Positions 17,228-24,740 of a DNA stretch of 50,922 bases are shown here, piece after piece. Made by a program: the position numbers and the translations under genes. The stretch lies in contig DASSKO010000085.1 of assembly GCA_035690425.1 (NCBI GenBank), positions 1 to 50,922 of the forward strand. Reading direction: 5' to 3'. The notes under the pieces were generated by a model. The model searched no databases, was not told the origin of the DNA, and saw only the letters and a program-made list of their open reading frames with translations. This DNA is from DASSKO01 sp035690425 (GTDB taxonomy: Bacteria > Actinomycetota > Actinomycetes > Propionibacteriales > Nocardioidaceae). Every line of letters begins with the position of its first letter. Within the stretch, counting starts at the first letter, position 1.

Positions 17228-18121
17228 GTGAGCGAACCCCGGAGCCGCCTGCAGGCGTTCGGCATGCTCGACTGGGCGCTGCTCGGTGTCGTGGCTGCGA
17301 TGTGGGGCTCGTCGTTCCTGCTGATCGAGATCGGTCTGGAACACCTGGAGCCCACGGCGGTGGCGTGCCTGCGGCTGTTGTTCGGAGCAGCCGCCGTGGC
17401 GGTTGTCCCCGCCGCACGCCGGCCGATACCTCGCCGGGACTGGCCACTGGTCGCGGTCCTCGGGCTGGTCTGGATGGCAATCCCCTTCCTGCTCTTCCCG
17501 CTGGCTCAGCAGTCGATCAGCTCCTCCCTTGCCGGCATGGTCAACGGCGCTGCCCCGCTGTTCACCGTGGTGATTGCGTCGCTGTGGTCGCGGTCGCCGC
17601 CGACCGGACGACAGTTGATCGGCCTGCTGGTCGGGTTCGGGGGAGTGCTCGTCGTCAACTGGCCGGCTGCGCAGGGCACCGGCGCTACCGTGCTTGGCGC
17701 CGGGCTGGTGGTCATCGCGACCCTGCTGTACGGCGTGGCGTTCAACCTCGCCGTGCCCCTGGAGGAGCGCAACGGCGCTCTCCCGGTGATCTGGCGGGCC
17801 CAGTTGGTGGCGCTGCTGCTGGTGACGCCTGCAGGCGCTTTCGGGCTCGCCGACTCGACGCTGGCGTGGTCCAGCATGCTCGCGATGGTGGTCCTCGGCG
17901 CGCTGAGCACCGGCGTCGCCTTCGTTGCCTTCACCACCCTGGTGGGGCGGGTCGGTGCGCCGCGTGGGTCGGTCACCGTCTACTTCATCCCGATCGTCGC
18001 GATCGTGCTCGGGATCGTGGTGCGCGACGAGGCGGTCGCTGCCGTCGCCTTCCTCGGTACCGCGCTGATTCTGGTCGGTGCCTACCTCACCAGTCGCACC
18101 GATGCCGCCGAGCGACCGTAG
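17228..18121 (+). CDS. EamA/DMT-family transporter (putative exporter)
   Basis: Integral membrane protein of 297 aa with ten hydrophobic segments arranged as two five-segment EamA repeats, each starting with the pattern WALLGVVAAMWGSSFLLI in the first half and the G-A-G-L-V-V-I-A-T-L-L-Y-G-V-A-F signature in the second. The family exports amino acids and other metabolites; the substrate is not predictable. The GTG at 17228 is preceded by GAGAGGG, and the homology begins about ten residues later. It stands alone between the aldehyde dehydrogenase and a decayed regulator on the other strand. Confidence 0.88.
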   Translation: MSEPRSRLQAFGMLDWALLGVVAAMWGSSFLLIEIGLEHLEPTAVACLRLLFGAAAVAVVPAARRPIPRRDWPLVAVLGLVWMAIPFLLFPLAQQSISSSLAGMVNGAAPLFTVVIASLWSRSPPTGRQLIGLLVGFGGVLVVNWPAAQGTGATVLGAGLVVIATLLYGVAFNLAVPLEERNGALPVIWRAQLVALLLVTPAGAFGLADSTLAWSSMLAMVVLGALSTGVAFVAFTTLVGRVGAPRGSVTVYFIPIVAIVLGIVVRDEAVAAVAFLGTALILVGAYLTSRTDAAERP

Positions 18122-18275
18122 CGCCTCCAGCACCACAGTGATCTCCAAGCCGGTGTCGCTGGCGACTTCGGCGTGGGTCAGCGGAAGAGTCGTCGTCCCG
18201 GTGCTGCGCGAGCAGCCGCCGCGCAGACTCGAAGACCTGCCGGCGGACATGCTCGAAGTCTGCGGTGTACGGCAC
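18060..18275 (-). pseudogene. Frameshifted small winged-helix protein
   Basis: On the minus strand a frame opening near 18275 (PYTADFEHVRRQVFESARRL) is continued, after a shift of frame around 18188-18197, by LTHAEVASDTGLEITVVLEA and LRSLGG. The first half is a helix and the second the typical recognition helix and start of the wing of a small helix-turn-helix protein; together they make one plausible 80-90 residue protein that neither frame alone provides. Its 3' end overlaps the end of the EamA gene. Likely a broken gene; a sequencing error could also explain it. Confidence 0.4.
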
Positions 18276-18412
18276 CGATCGCCTCCACGGATGCAGGTCT
18301 GTAACGGGTCGCGCCCCGACACCGCGACGACATCCGGGGGGATGGCCGACGGGTTGGTTACGCGCCCGCGGCCGCGGGTACGGCGTCGACGTCTATGCGG
18401 GAGGGGTTGGTT

Positions 18413-18883
18413 GTGACCGTGCCGGGTGAGGTCGAACCGAGGACAGACCGCCGCCGCGCCCCCAGTGCTCCGCATGGTCACGCGCCGGACGGCATCGATG
18501 CCGTGCTGGCTCGAGCGAGAAAGGGGATGCGGCGGCTCAGTCCCCGGCAGGCATGGGACGCCATACACTCCGGTGCTCTGCTGGTCGACACCCGCACGGA
18601 GATGCAGCGCATGGTGCAGGGCGAGCTCCCCGCGGGCCTGGTCATCGACCGGACGGTCCTCGAGTGGAGACTCGACCCGGCGAGCAGCTCGCGGATCCCG
18701 GAGGCGGTGCACTACGACCTCGAGATCATCGTCGCCTGTCGGCAGGGTTACAGCTCGAGCCTGGCAGCCGCCAGTCTCCGGTCGTTGGGGATGTGGCAGG
18801 CCACGGACATCGTCGGCGGCGTGGAAGCATGGCGCGAGCAGGGGCTCCCGATCGGCAACGGCCCGGTCGACATTCGCTACTGA
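18413..18883 (+). CDS. Rhodanese-like domain protein
   Basis: Small cytoplasmic protein of 156 aa with one rhodanese domain: LSPRQAWDAIHSGALLVDTR near the start, and the active-site loop CRQGYSSSLAAASL with the persulfide-forming Cys, ending with DIVGGVEAW. Such proteins carry sulfane sulfur or act in stress responses. The loop has six residues (CRQGYS), the size of the sulfurtransferase type. The GTG at 18413 is chosen because GGGAGGGG lies 6 bp before it; the upstream ATG at 18395 overlaps that site. The N-terminal 40 residues are Arg/Pro-rich and probably flexible. Confidence 0.88.
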   Translation: MTVPGEVEPRTDRRRAPSAPHGHAPDGIDAVLARARKGMRRLSPRQAWDAIHSGALLVDTRTEMQRMVQGELPAGLVIDRTVLEWRLDPASSSRIPEAVHYDLEIIVACRQGYSSSLAAASLRSLGMWQATDIVGGVEAWREQGLPIGNGPVDIRY

Positions 18884-18892
18884 CCGTCCGCC

Positions 18893-18921
18893 TGCACACA
18901 GAGCGGCTCGTTGTGTGTGCA
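18893..18921. promoter_or_regulatory. Inverted repeat upstream of the MFS gene
   Basis: TGCACACA (18893-18900) and TGTGTGCA (18914-18921) form perfect 8-bp arms around 13 bp, 80 bp before the exporter start. It could be an operator for a drug-responsive regulator or a stem-loop after the rhodanese gene; no regulator gene is adjacent. Confidence 0.4.
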
Positions 18922-19000
18922 TGGTGCATCTGGCGCAGGCGTGCTCCGATGCCGGAGCCTGAACCGACAGATCCATCGACCGCTGGAGAAGAGGCATCGT

Positions 19001-20449
19001 GTGAGTGCGGCGGATCGAGATGGACGGCACGCATGGCTCGCCCTCACTCCCCTGCTTGTCGGCACTTTCACCGGCACCGTCAACAACAGCATCGTCAATG
19101 TGCCGATGGCAGAGATCCTCGATGACCTGGATGTTCCGCTCAGCAACGGGGCCCTGATCGTCGTCGCGTTCAATCTGGCCTTCGCCGTGCTCATGCCGCT
19201 CTCCGGGTGGCTCGGAGACCGGCTCGGTCGCCGCCGCACGTTCTGTGCCGCGATGGTGCTTCTCGCGGCGGGTGCCGCGGGGTCCGCACTGGCCCCAAAC
19301 TTGTCGGTGCTGGTCGGTTTCCGCGTCCTGCAAGGCGTAGCGACCGCGGCCGTGCTGCCGGGGGTGATGTCGCTCATCGCGTCGATGTTCGGCAACGACC
19401 GACGCGGGCGCGCGCTGGGGTTCTGGGCGGCGGTCAACGGCGCGGGTCAGGCGGCAGGCCCCGCCCTCGGTGGCCTGCTTGCCGGCTGGGTCGGCTGGCG
19501 CGCGATCTTCTGGCCGACGGTCCCGCTGGCCTTCCTGGCGCTCGCGCTGACTCTGTGGCTGGTGCCGCGCGACCCGGCCCGGCCGGTGCCGTTGGAGTGG
19601 CGTGGCGCGGGGCTGCTCACGCTGAGCGCCGCAGAACTGCTCTTCGCTGCCAGCGCGGTGGCGCCGCTCGGCGTCTCCTCACCGTGGGTCTGGGGTGTCG
19701 CATGCTTCGGCGTGGTGACTGCGGTCGGCTATCTGCTGGTCGAGCGCGGACGTGCCGACGCATTCCTTCCGCCCGGCCTGCTCCGCGAGTCCCGATACCT
19801 GCGCTCCTCCCTCGCCGTACTGGCTCAGATGTTCTGTCTCGGGGCGACCTTGCTGGGCGTCCCGTTGTATCTGGTGCAACGGCACGGCGTGAGTACGGCG
19901 GCGGCCGGACTGCTCGTGCTCGCGCTGCCGGTGGCCATGATGGTCTTCGCGCCGCTTGCAGGACTGGCGACCGAGCGGCTGACCCCGCGCATTGCCTTGC
20001 GCAGCGGACTGGCGGTGCTCGTGGCCGGTGAGCTGCTCCTCGCGGTGCAGCTTGGCGCGGGCCGCGCCCCCGACAGCTGGCTCGTCATCACCTTGGCGTT
20101 GGCAGGCGCCGGCGTCGCGTTCGTCCAGACACCGGCGGCGGCCGGCGCCACGCGTTCGCGAGCGGGCCAACGGGGAGCGGGTCTGGGATTGTTCAACTCG
20201 CTGCGCTTCGGAGGGTCGGCGCTCGGCGCCTCGTGGGTTGCCGCAGCCGGCGGCACCGAGGGTGCCTACGGCCTGGTGTTCGGAGTCTGCGTCGGTGTGG
20301 CGGTGCTCGGGCTCCTCGGTTCCTTCGCGGGCGAGGACCCCGCTACGCCAGCGGAGACGGCGGCAGATCCGGCTGCGGCGCCCGCAGCGGACCCGTCCGA
20401 CGGCGTGGAGCCGTCCGGTGACACAGCCGACGTGGCCGCCGAGCGTTGA
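19001..20449 (+). CDS. MFS exporter, DHA2/EmrB-QacA type (14 membrane segments)
   Basis: Proton-coupled drug-type exporter of 482 aa with about 14 hydrophobic segments. The family's motif A is seen as GWLGDRLGRRRTF between segments 2 and 3, and the motif C-like GAGQAAGPALGGLLAGWVGW lies in segment 5. The C-terminal 40 residues are an Ala/Pro/Asp-rich cytoplasmic tail. The GTG at 19001 follows GGAGAAGAGG; an in-frame ATG at 18911 would add an unrelated extension across the inverted repeat. Its substrate may be an antibiotic, a siderophore or a metabolite. It converges with the PucR gene with only 10 bp between. Confidence 0.9.
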   Translation: MSAADRDGRHAWLALTPLLVGTFTGTVNNSIVNVPMAEILDDLDVPLSNGALIVVAFNLAFAVLMPLSGWLGDRLGRRRTFCAAMVLLAAGAAGSALAPNLSVLVGFRVLQGVATAAVLPGVMSLIASMFGNDRRGRALGFWAAVNGAGQAAGPALGGLLAGWVGWRAIFWPTVPLAFLALALTLWLVPRDPARPVPLEWRGAGLLTLSAAELLFAASAVAPLGVSSPWVWGVACFGVVTAVGYLLVERGRADAFLPPGLLRESRYLRSSLAVLAQMFCLGATLLGVPLYLVQRHGVSTAAAGLLVLALPVAMMVFAPLAGLATERLTPRIALRSGLAVLVAGELLLAVQLGAGRAPDSWLVITLALAGAGVAFVQTPAAAGATRSRAGQRGAGLGLFNSLRFGGSALGASWVAAAGGTEGAYGLVFGVCVGVAVLGLLGSFAGEDPATPAETAADPAAAPAADPSDGVEPSGDTADVAAER

Positions 20450-20459
20450 GCTGGGCCCC

Positions 20460-22268
20460 TCAGGTGGGCGGTGACAGCTCGTTGTCGAGCGCCGCCTCGA
20501 CGGAGCCGAGAGTGTCGATGTGGTGTGCCAGCCACACCATGAACTGAGTCTCCGATATCCGCACATCCATCTGCAGCGCTCGTGACGCACGCTCGAGCTT
20601 GTAGAGCATCGTGTTGCGGTGCAGGTGCAGCCTGCGGGCGGCCGCGTTGAGGTTGCCCGACTCGGCGATGTAGGCGAGCACGATCTCCTCCAGGTTGCCG
20701 GTCTGGCCGTCGGCCCGCCGTAGCGGCTCGAGCACCTCGGCCGCGAACGACCGTCCGGGTGCGCTGGAGGCGACCTCCTGGATCGCGGCGAAGACCCGTA
20801 GGTCGTCGTATCCGCACACCTTCGAGCCGCCGACCTGCTGGGTCAGCGTCGCGGCGCTGCGTGCCTCGCGGTAGCTCTCCGCGACTCCGGAGGCGCCCTT
20901 CCCGCCGCGGCCGTGCGCGACCCGGACATCGTCGCCGAGGCGGTCCCGCAACGTCCGGCGAATGTGCTTGCCGAAGCTGGTCCTCGACTCCCGCTCCGCG
21001 AGCGTCGTCCCCTGCTCCGATGACGGCGTGGGCAGCTGCCGCACCACCACGATCATCGGCCCGATGAGTGCTGTCAGCGTGAGCAGGTCATCGCTGCGGG
21101 CCATCCGCAGCGACCGGAGTGCGTCGTTGGCGCGGTGGTTGTCAGGAGTCCGGCCCGACCGCAGGCCTGCAGACGTCGCCACGAAGACCGCAAACCGGGC
21201 CTGCGGATCGAAGCGGTAGTGCCGAGCCCTGGCGGCGAGCTCGTGCTGGTCGGTGAACCGCCCGTGCAGCAGCGTGTCGACGAAATCGTCGCGGGCTCTC
21301 TCCTCGGCTTCGTGCACGGAGTGCTGCCGCAGCAGCTCGCTGCCCGCCAGGGTCGCGCCGTGCTCCGCGATCACGGTGTGTTGAGCCAGGTCGTGCCGCT
21401 CGGGCGGCCAGACGCGCTCGAGCAGCAGCACCGCCCCGTAGGCGTCGCCTGCGACCGTCACCGGCGCCACCACCGCGCGCATCGGCCCCTCGGCCAGCTC
21501 GACGTCCATGGTGCGGGCGTGGGAGTGGGTTCCGCTGCCGTACCCGGAGGCCGCCCCCTCGGCGCGCTCGTGTTGGTGGGCGGCAAGCGCCTCCGTGACC
21601 ACGCGGCCGAGGCCCTGCTGATCGGGCAGGCCGCCACGGGGGCGCGTCACGTCGGCCTGGGCGAGGATCTCGCCGGTGAGCCCCAGCACCATGACCGGTG
21701 TCCTGGACAGCTGCGACATGGTGCGGGCCATCGCGCTCAGCCCGGAGCCGTGTGCGAACACCTCACCGAGAATGCGGTGCACCCGAGCGCCGTACTCCAG
21801 CACGTGCGTCGTCTGCGCCAACACCTTGGTGGCGACGAGCTGGCTGGTACGCCGGAAGTCGGCCTCGCAGGACACGGCGACCACCGGCAGCGATGCGGCG
21901 TCGGCAGCGCGGGCGGCGGTCTCCAGGCCGACAGTGCGTCCACCTTCCCGGGTCGCCTCTCGTCCGCGCGCCGGCCACGCGATCACGGCCGCGGCGCCGC
22001 GCTTGGCAAGGTCGGTGACCAGAGCGTGGGCGCCCTCGCCGACGGCGAGCCGGCCGGCGCCCACGTGTACGGCGATTCCGGCGAGGTCATCGGGTAGTCG
22101 CCCGGCGGCCGGCGCCGCCGCGGCGTCGACCTCGGACAGCGGAAGGCACCAGACGACGGTGTTGCCGAGGCCGGACTCACCGCCCACGACGGTCCCGTGC
22201 AGCAGGGGCTCGGCCAGCAACGTCTGCACGCTGACGCCATCCTCGGCGCCGAAGACGCCGTGTGCCAT
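20460..22268 (-). CDS. PucR-family transcriptional regulator
   Basis: Regulator of 602 aa. Domains in order: the N-terminal PucR domain (SVQTLLAEPLLHGTVVGG, about residues 11-150), a central GAF-like and GGDEF-like region, and the C-terminal PucR-type helix-turn-helix (ESGNLNAAARRLHLHRNTML near residue 555). This family controls purine, amine and other nitrogen catabolism genes and proline or polyamine use. I chose the ATG at 22268 because AAGGA precedes it and the PucR domain starts right after; an ATG at 22289 is possible. It is divergent from the aldehyde dehydrogenase gene with a 107-bp gap, so it most likely regulates that operon and perhaps the rest of this locus. Confidence 0.9.
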   Translation of the reverse strand: MAHGVFGAEDGVSVQTLLAEPLLHGTVVGGESGLGNTVVWCLPLSEVDAAAAPAAGRLPDDLAGIAVHVGAGRLAVGEGAHALVTDLAKRGAAAVIAWPARGREATREGGRTVGLETAARAADAASLPVVAVSCEADFRRTSQLVATKVLAQTTHVLEYGARVHRILGEVFAHGSGLSAMARTMSQLSRTPVMVLGLTGEILAQADVTRPRGGLPDQQGLGRVVTEALAAHQHERAEGAASGYGSGTHSHARTMDVELAEGPMRAVVAPVTVAGDAYGAVLLLERVWPPERHDLAQHTVIAEHGATLAGSELLRQHSVHEAEERARDDFVDTLLHGRFTDQHELAARARHYRFDPQARFAVFVATSAGLRSGRTPDNHRANDALRSLRMARSDDLLTLTALIGPMIVVVRQLPTPSSEQGTTLAERESRTSFGKHIRRTLRDRLGDDVRVAHGRGGKGASGVAESYREARSAATLTQQVGGSKVCGYDDLRVFAAIQEVASSAPGRSFAAEVLEPLRRADGQTGNLEEIVLAYIAESGNLNAAARRLHLHRNTMLYKLERASRALQMDVRISETQFMVWLAHHIDTLGSVEAALDNELSPPT

Positions 22269-22286
22269 CTGCCCACATCCTTCCGC

Positions 22287-22330
22287 CATGGACGTGCAGA
22301 TCGTACGGTGCTGCGGATGGGCTGTCCATG
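22287..22330. promoter_or_regulatory. Possible PucR operator between divergent genes
   Basis: CATGGAC (22287-22293) and GTCCATG (22324-22330) form perfect 7-bp arms 30 bp apart, in the 107-bp gap between pucR and the dehydrogenase. Within and just after them, TGCAGATCGTAC and TGCACTCGTAC occur as near-direct repeats. Symmetric elements in a divergent regulator-target gap are good operator candidates. Confidence 0.4.
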
Positions 22331-22375
22331 ATGCACTCGTACCTTGATCTGCCATCCGATCACGAAAGGAGAGCC

Positions 22376-23800
22376 ATGAGCCAGGTGACCGCGGAGAAGA
22401 TCGTGGCCAACCGGTCGGTCAACCCGGCCGCGCCCGGTCAGGTCGTGCACGAGTTCACGCCCGCGAGCGCGGAGGATGCGACCGCCGCGGTGGAGGCCGC
22501 CGCTGCTGCGGCCGGCGACTGGGCTGCGCTCCCCGCCAACAAGCGGTCGGCGGTGCTCTTGGGCGTCGCCGACGAGCTGGCCGCCATGACGCCGGATCTC
22601 GCGCGGGTCATCACCCGGGAGGAGGGCAAGCCGCTGGCAGCCGCCACCGGCGAGGTCGGCAAGACCGTCGAGCAGTTCCGCTTCGCTGCCCAACTGGCTT
22701 TCCAGGTCGAGGGCAGCACCTACCCGCAGGAGACGCCCGGCACGTTTGCCTACACGTTGCGGGCACCGATCGGCGTCGTGGTCGCGATCACCCCGTGGAA
22801 CTTCCCGGTCTCGCTGGCGGCGCGCAAGATCGCGCCCGCGCTCGCGGCCGGCAACGCCGTGCTGTTCAAGCCGTCACCGGTGACGGCCGGAGCGGGGGCG
22901 ATGTTCGTGCAGGCCTGCCACGCGGCGGGGGTTCCGGCAGAGGTGCTCGCGCTGATCCAGGGCGACGACTCCGAGGCCATGCGGGCGCTCGTCGGTTCGC
23001 CGCTGGTGGGTGGCGTGTCCTTCACCGGGTCGGATGCGACCGGCGAGCTGCTGCGGCAGACGACGAACTCGCGGGCCAGGCTGCAGTTCGAGCTCGGCGG
23101 TCACAACGCCGCGGTCGTCTGCGCTGACGCGAACCTGCAACAGGCTGCGGCCGCGGTGGCCGGCGGAGCCTTCGGCCTCACCGGGCAGGCGTGCACGGCC
23201 ACGGACCGGGTGCTCGTGCAGCGGGAGGTGTACGACGAGTTCGTCGAGCTGCTGGTCGAGCGGGTGCAGGCGCTGCGCGTAGGGCCGGGAGAGCAGGACG
23301 GCACCACGGTCGGCCCGGTGGCGACCGCAGGCCAGCACCAGCGTCTGACCGCCCTGCTTGCATCGGCCGCCGACGCGGGCACCGTGGCCGGGCAGACTGC
23401 CCTCGATGCATCTCTGGACCCCGACGGGTTCTGGGTGCCGCCGACCGTGCTGACCGACGTACCCGCGGAGCACCCACTGAACACCACCGAGGTGTTCGGG
23501 CCGCTGCTCTCGGTGTTGCCGATCGACTCGGCCGAGCACGGCACCGACGTGATCAACGCCTCGGCGCACGGGCTGTCCACGGCGATCCACACGCGGAACC
23601 TGCACCATGCGCAGCGGTTCGCGCAGCGGGTGACGTGCGGCGTGGTGAAGATCAACCAGAGCACCACCGGCAACGGCGTGGCTCCTCCGTTCGGTGGGTG
23701 GAAGGCGTCCAGCTCGGGGGCGTTCCCCGAAGGTGGACGCGGCGCACTGGACTTCGTGACAGATACCAAGACCGTCTACTTCGGCTACCAGGAGGCATAG
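22376..23800 (+). CDS. Aldehyde dehydrogenase family protein (semialdehyde dehydrogenase-like)
   Basis: NAD(P)-dependent aldehyde dehydrogenase of 474 aa. Landmarks: ITPWNFP with N142, KPSP at 165-168, FTGSDATG near 216, E239 in FELGG and the nucleophile C273 in GQACTATDRV. The C-terminus (GRGALDFVTDTKTVYFG) resembles 2-oxoglutarate-semialdehyde and related dehydrogenases. AAAGGAG lies just before the ATG at 22376. It is transcribed divergently from the PucR regulator and followed after one base by the GlcG-like gene, so it should oxidise an aldehyde arising in the PucR-controlled pathway (inference). Confidence 0.9.
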   Translation: MSQVTAEKIVANRSVNPAAPGQVVHEFTPASAEDATAAVEAAAAAAGDWAALPANKRSAVLLGVADELAAMTPDLARVITREEGKPLAAATGEVGKTVEQFRFAAQLAFQVEGSTYPQETPGTFAYTLRAPIGVVVAITPWNFPVSLAARKIAPALAAGNAVLFKPSPVTAGAGAMFVQACHAAGVPAEVLALIQGDDSEAMRALVGSPLVGGVSFTGSDATGELLRQTTNSRARLQFELGGHNAAVVCADANLQQAAAAVAGGAFGLTGQACTATDRVLVQREVYDEFVELLVERVQALRVGPGEQDGTTVGPVATAGQHQRLTALLASAADAGTVAGQTALDASLDPDGFWVPPTVLTDVPAEHPLNTTEVFGPLLSVLPIDSAEHGTDVINASAHGLSTAIHTRNLHHAQRFAQRVTCGVVKINQSTTGNGVAPPFGGWKASSSGAFPEGGRGALDFVTDTKTVYFGYQEA

Positions 23801-23801
23801 C

Positions 23802-24245
23802 TTGCTGACCACTCACCGTCTGACTCTCGAGGAAGCTACCAAGGTTCTGCAGGCAGCAGAGCAAGAAGCCGAGCGGATCGGGGTCAAGCAGACGATCTGC
23901 GTCTGCGACAACGGAGGCCACCCGATCGCCCTGCACCGGATGACCGGTGCACGGCTGACGGGTGTCGAGATCGCGATCGCCAAGGCCTTCACCGCCGCGG
24001 GCCACGAACGAGCCACCCACCTGTTCAACGAGCCACCGAAGGGACCAGCCCTTCCGGGCAACGAGGCCTTCGGTATCAACCAGATACACCCGGGCAAGTT
24101 CGCCATCTTCGTGGGTGGCTTCCCGATGGTCCACCAGGACGAGGTGGTCGGCGGGATCGGCATCAGCGGCGGCAACGGGGAGCAGGACAAGGCCGTGGGC
24201 GCGGCTGCGCTCAAGGCCTTCGAGGAGATCGCCGCCGCAGGCTGA
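23802..24245 (+). CDS. GlcG/HbpS family (heme-binding protein family, DUF336)
   Basis: A 147-residue protein of the GlcG/HbpS fold: LTLEEATKVLQAAEQEAERI, then TICVCDNGGHPIALHRM and the Gly-rich end VVGGIGISGGNGEQD, all family landmarks. Members are found in glycolate, propanediol and other oxidation operons, and one bound heme in Streptomyces; the function is often unknown. The start is a TTG: AGGAGG ends 6 bp before it, inside the end of the dehydrogenase gene, and no better start exists. Only one base separates it from the dehydrogenase stop. Confidence 0.88.
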   Translation: MLTTHRLTLEEATKVLQAAEQEAERIGVKQTICVCDNGGHPIALHRMTGARLTGVEIAIAKAFTAAGHERATHLFNEPPKGPALPGNEAFGINQIHPGKFAIFVGGFPMVHQDEVVGGIGISGGNGEQDKAVGAAALKAFEEIAAAG

Positions 24246-24266
24246 GGGCTCGGCGGGGGCGGACGT

Positions 24267-24740
24267 TCACTGCTCCGCGATCGCCACCGTCAGCTCCACC
24301 TCTACCGGCGCGCCGGACGGGAGCGCACGAACGCCGATGGCGCTGCGGACCGGCAGCGTCTCGGGTCCGACCTGCTCGGCGATCGCGGCGGTAGCCCCGT
24401 CGGCGACAGCGGACAGGTCCTCGAAGCCGTCAGCGCAGGCGATGAACACGCTCAACCGCAGGCACCGCCGGATGCGGGAGAGGCCTCCCGCGGCCTCGGC
24501 GACGGCCGACAGTGCATTGCGTGCGGCAATGCCTGCGGCAGAGCGGGCGTCGGGCAGGTCCAGGTCCCGGCCGACGATGCCGCGTACGGCGAGTTGTCCG
24601 TCGACTCTCGGGGTCATGCCGGCGCTCATCGCGACGCCGCCATGGGCCACCGCGGGGATGTAACTGCCCTGCGGGGCCGGTGCCGGCGGCAGCGGCGTGC
24701 GCAACGGCTCGGACTGGGACTGCGGCTGGGGGTCAGGCAC
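24267..24740 (-). CDS. RidA/YjgF/UK114 family protein (probable enamine/imine deaminase)
   Basis: A 157-residue member of the RidA family, which hydrolyses reactive enamines and imines formed from amino acids. Family landmarks: SYIPAVAHGGVAMSAGMTPR at the start of the domain, the central GLSRIRRCLRLSVFIA, and ALPSGAPVEVELTVAI at the end; the usual Arg of RidA proper in the RSAIGV region is present. The GTG at 24740 overlaps the end of the gamma-glutamyltransferase gene by 8 bases, and AGGAGGGGG precedes it, so the pair is translationally coupled. The first 25 residues are a Pro/Gln-rich extension, and a later start cannot be excluded. Confidence 0.85.
   Translation of the reverse strand: MPDPQPQSQSEPLRTPLPPAPAPQGSYIPAVAHGGVAMSAGMTPRVDGQLAVRGIVGRDLDLPDARSAAGIAARNALSAVAEAAGGLSRIRRCLRLSVFIACADGFEDLSAVADGATAAIAEQVGPETLPVRSAIGVRALPSGAPVEVELTVAIAEQ

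Noticed and set aside
17141..19333. A 730-codon open frame on the minus strand
   Set aside because: It lies antisense to three recognisable genes (EamA, rhodanese, MFS), is rich in Arg, His, Gln and Asp, and has no family likeness; long antisense frames are expected at this GC content. Only a short piece near 18.1-18.2 kb looks like real (broken) coding sequence.
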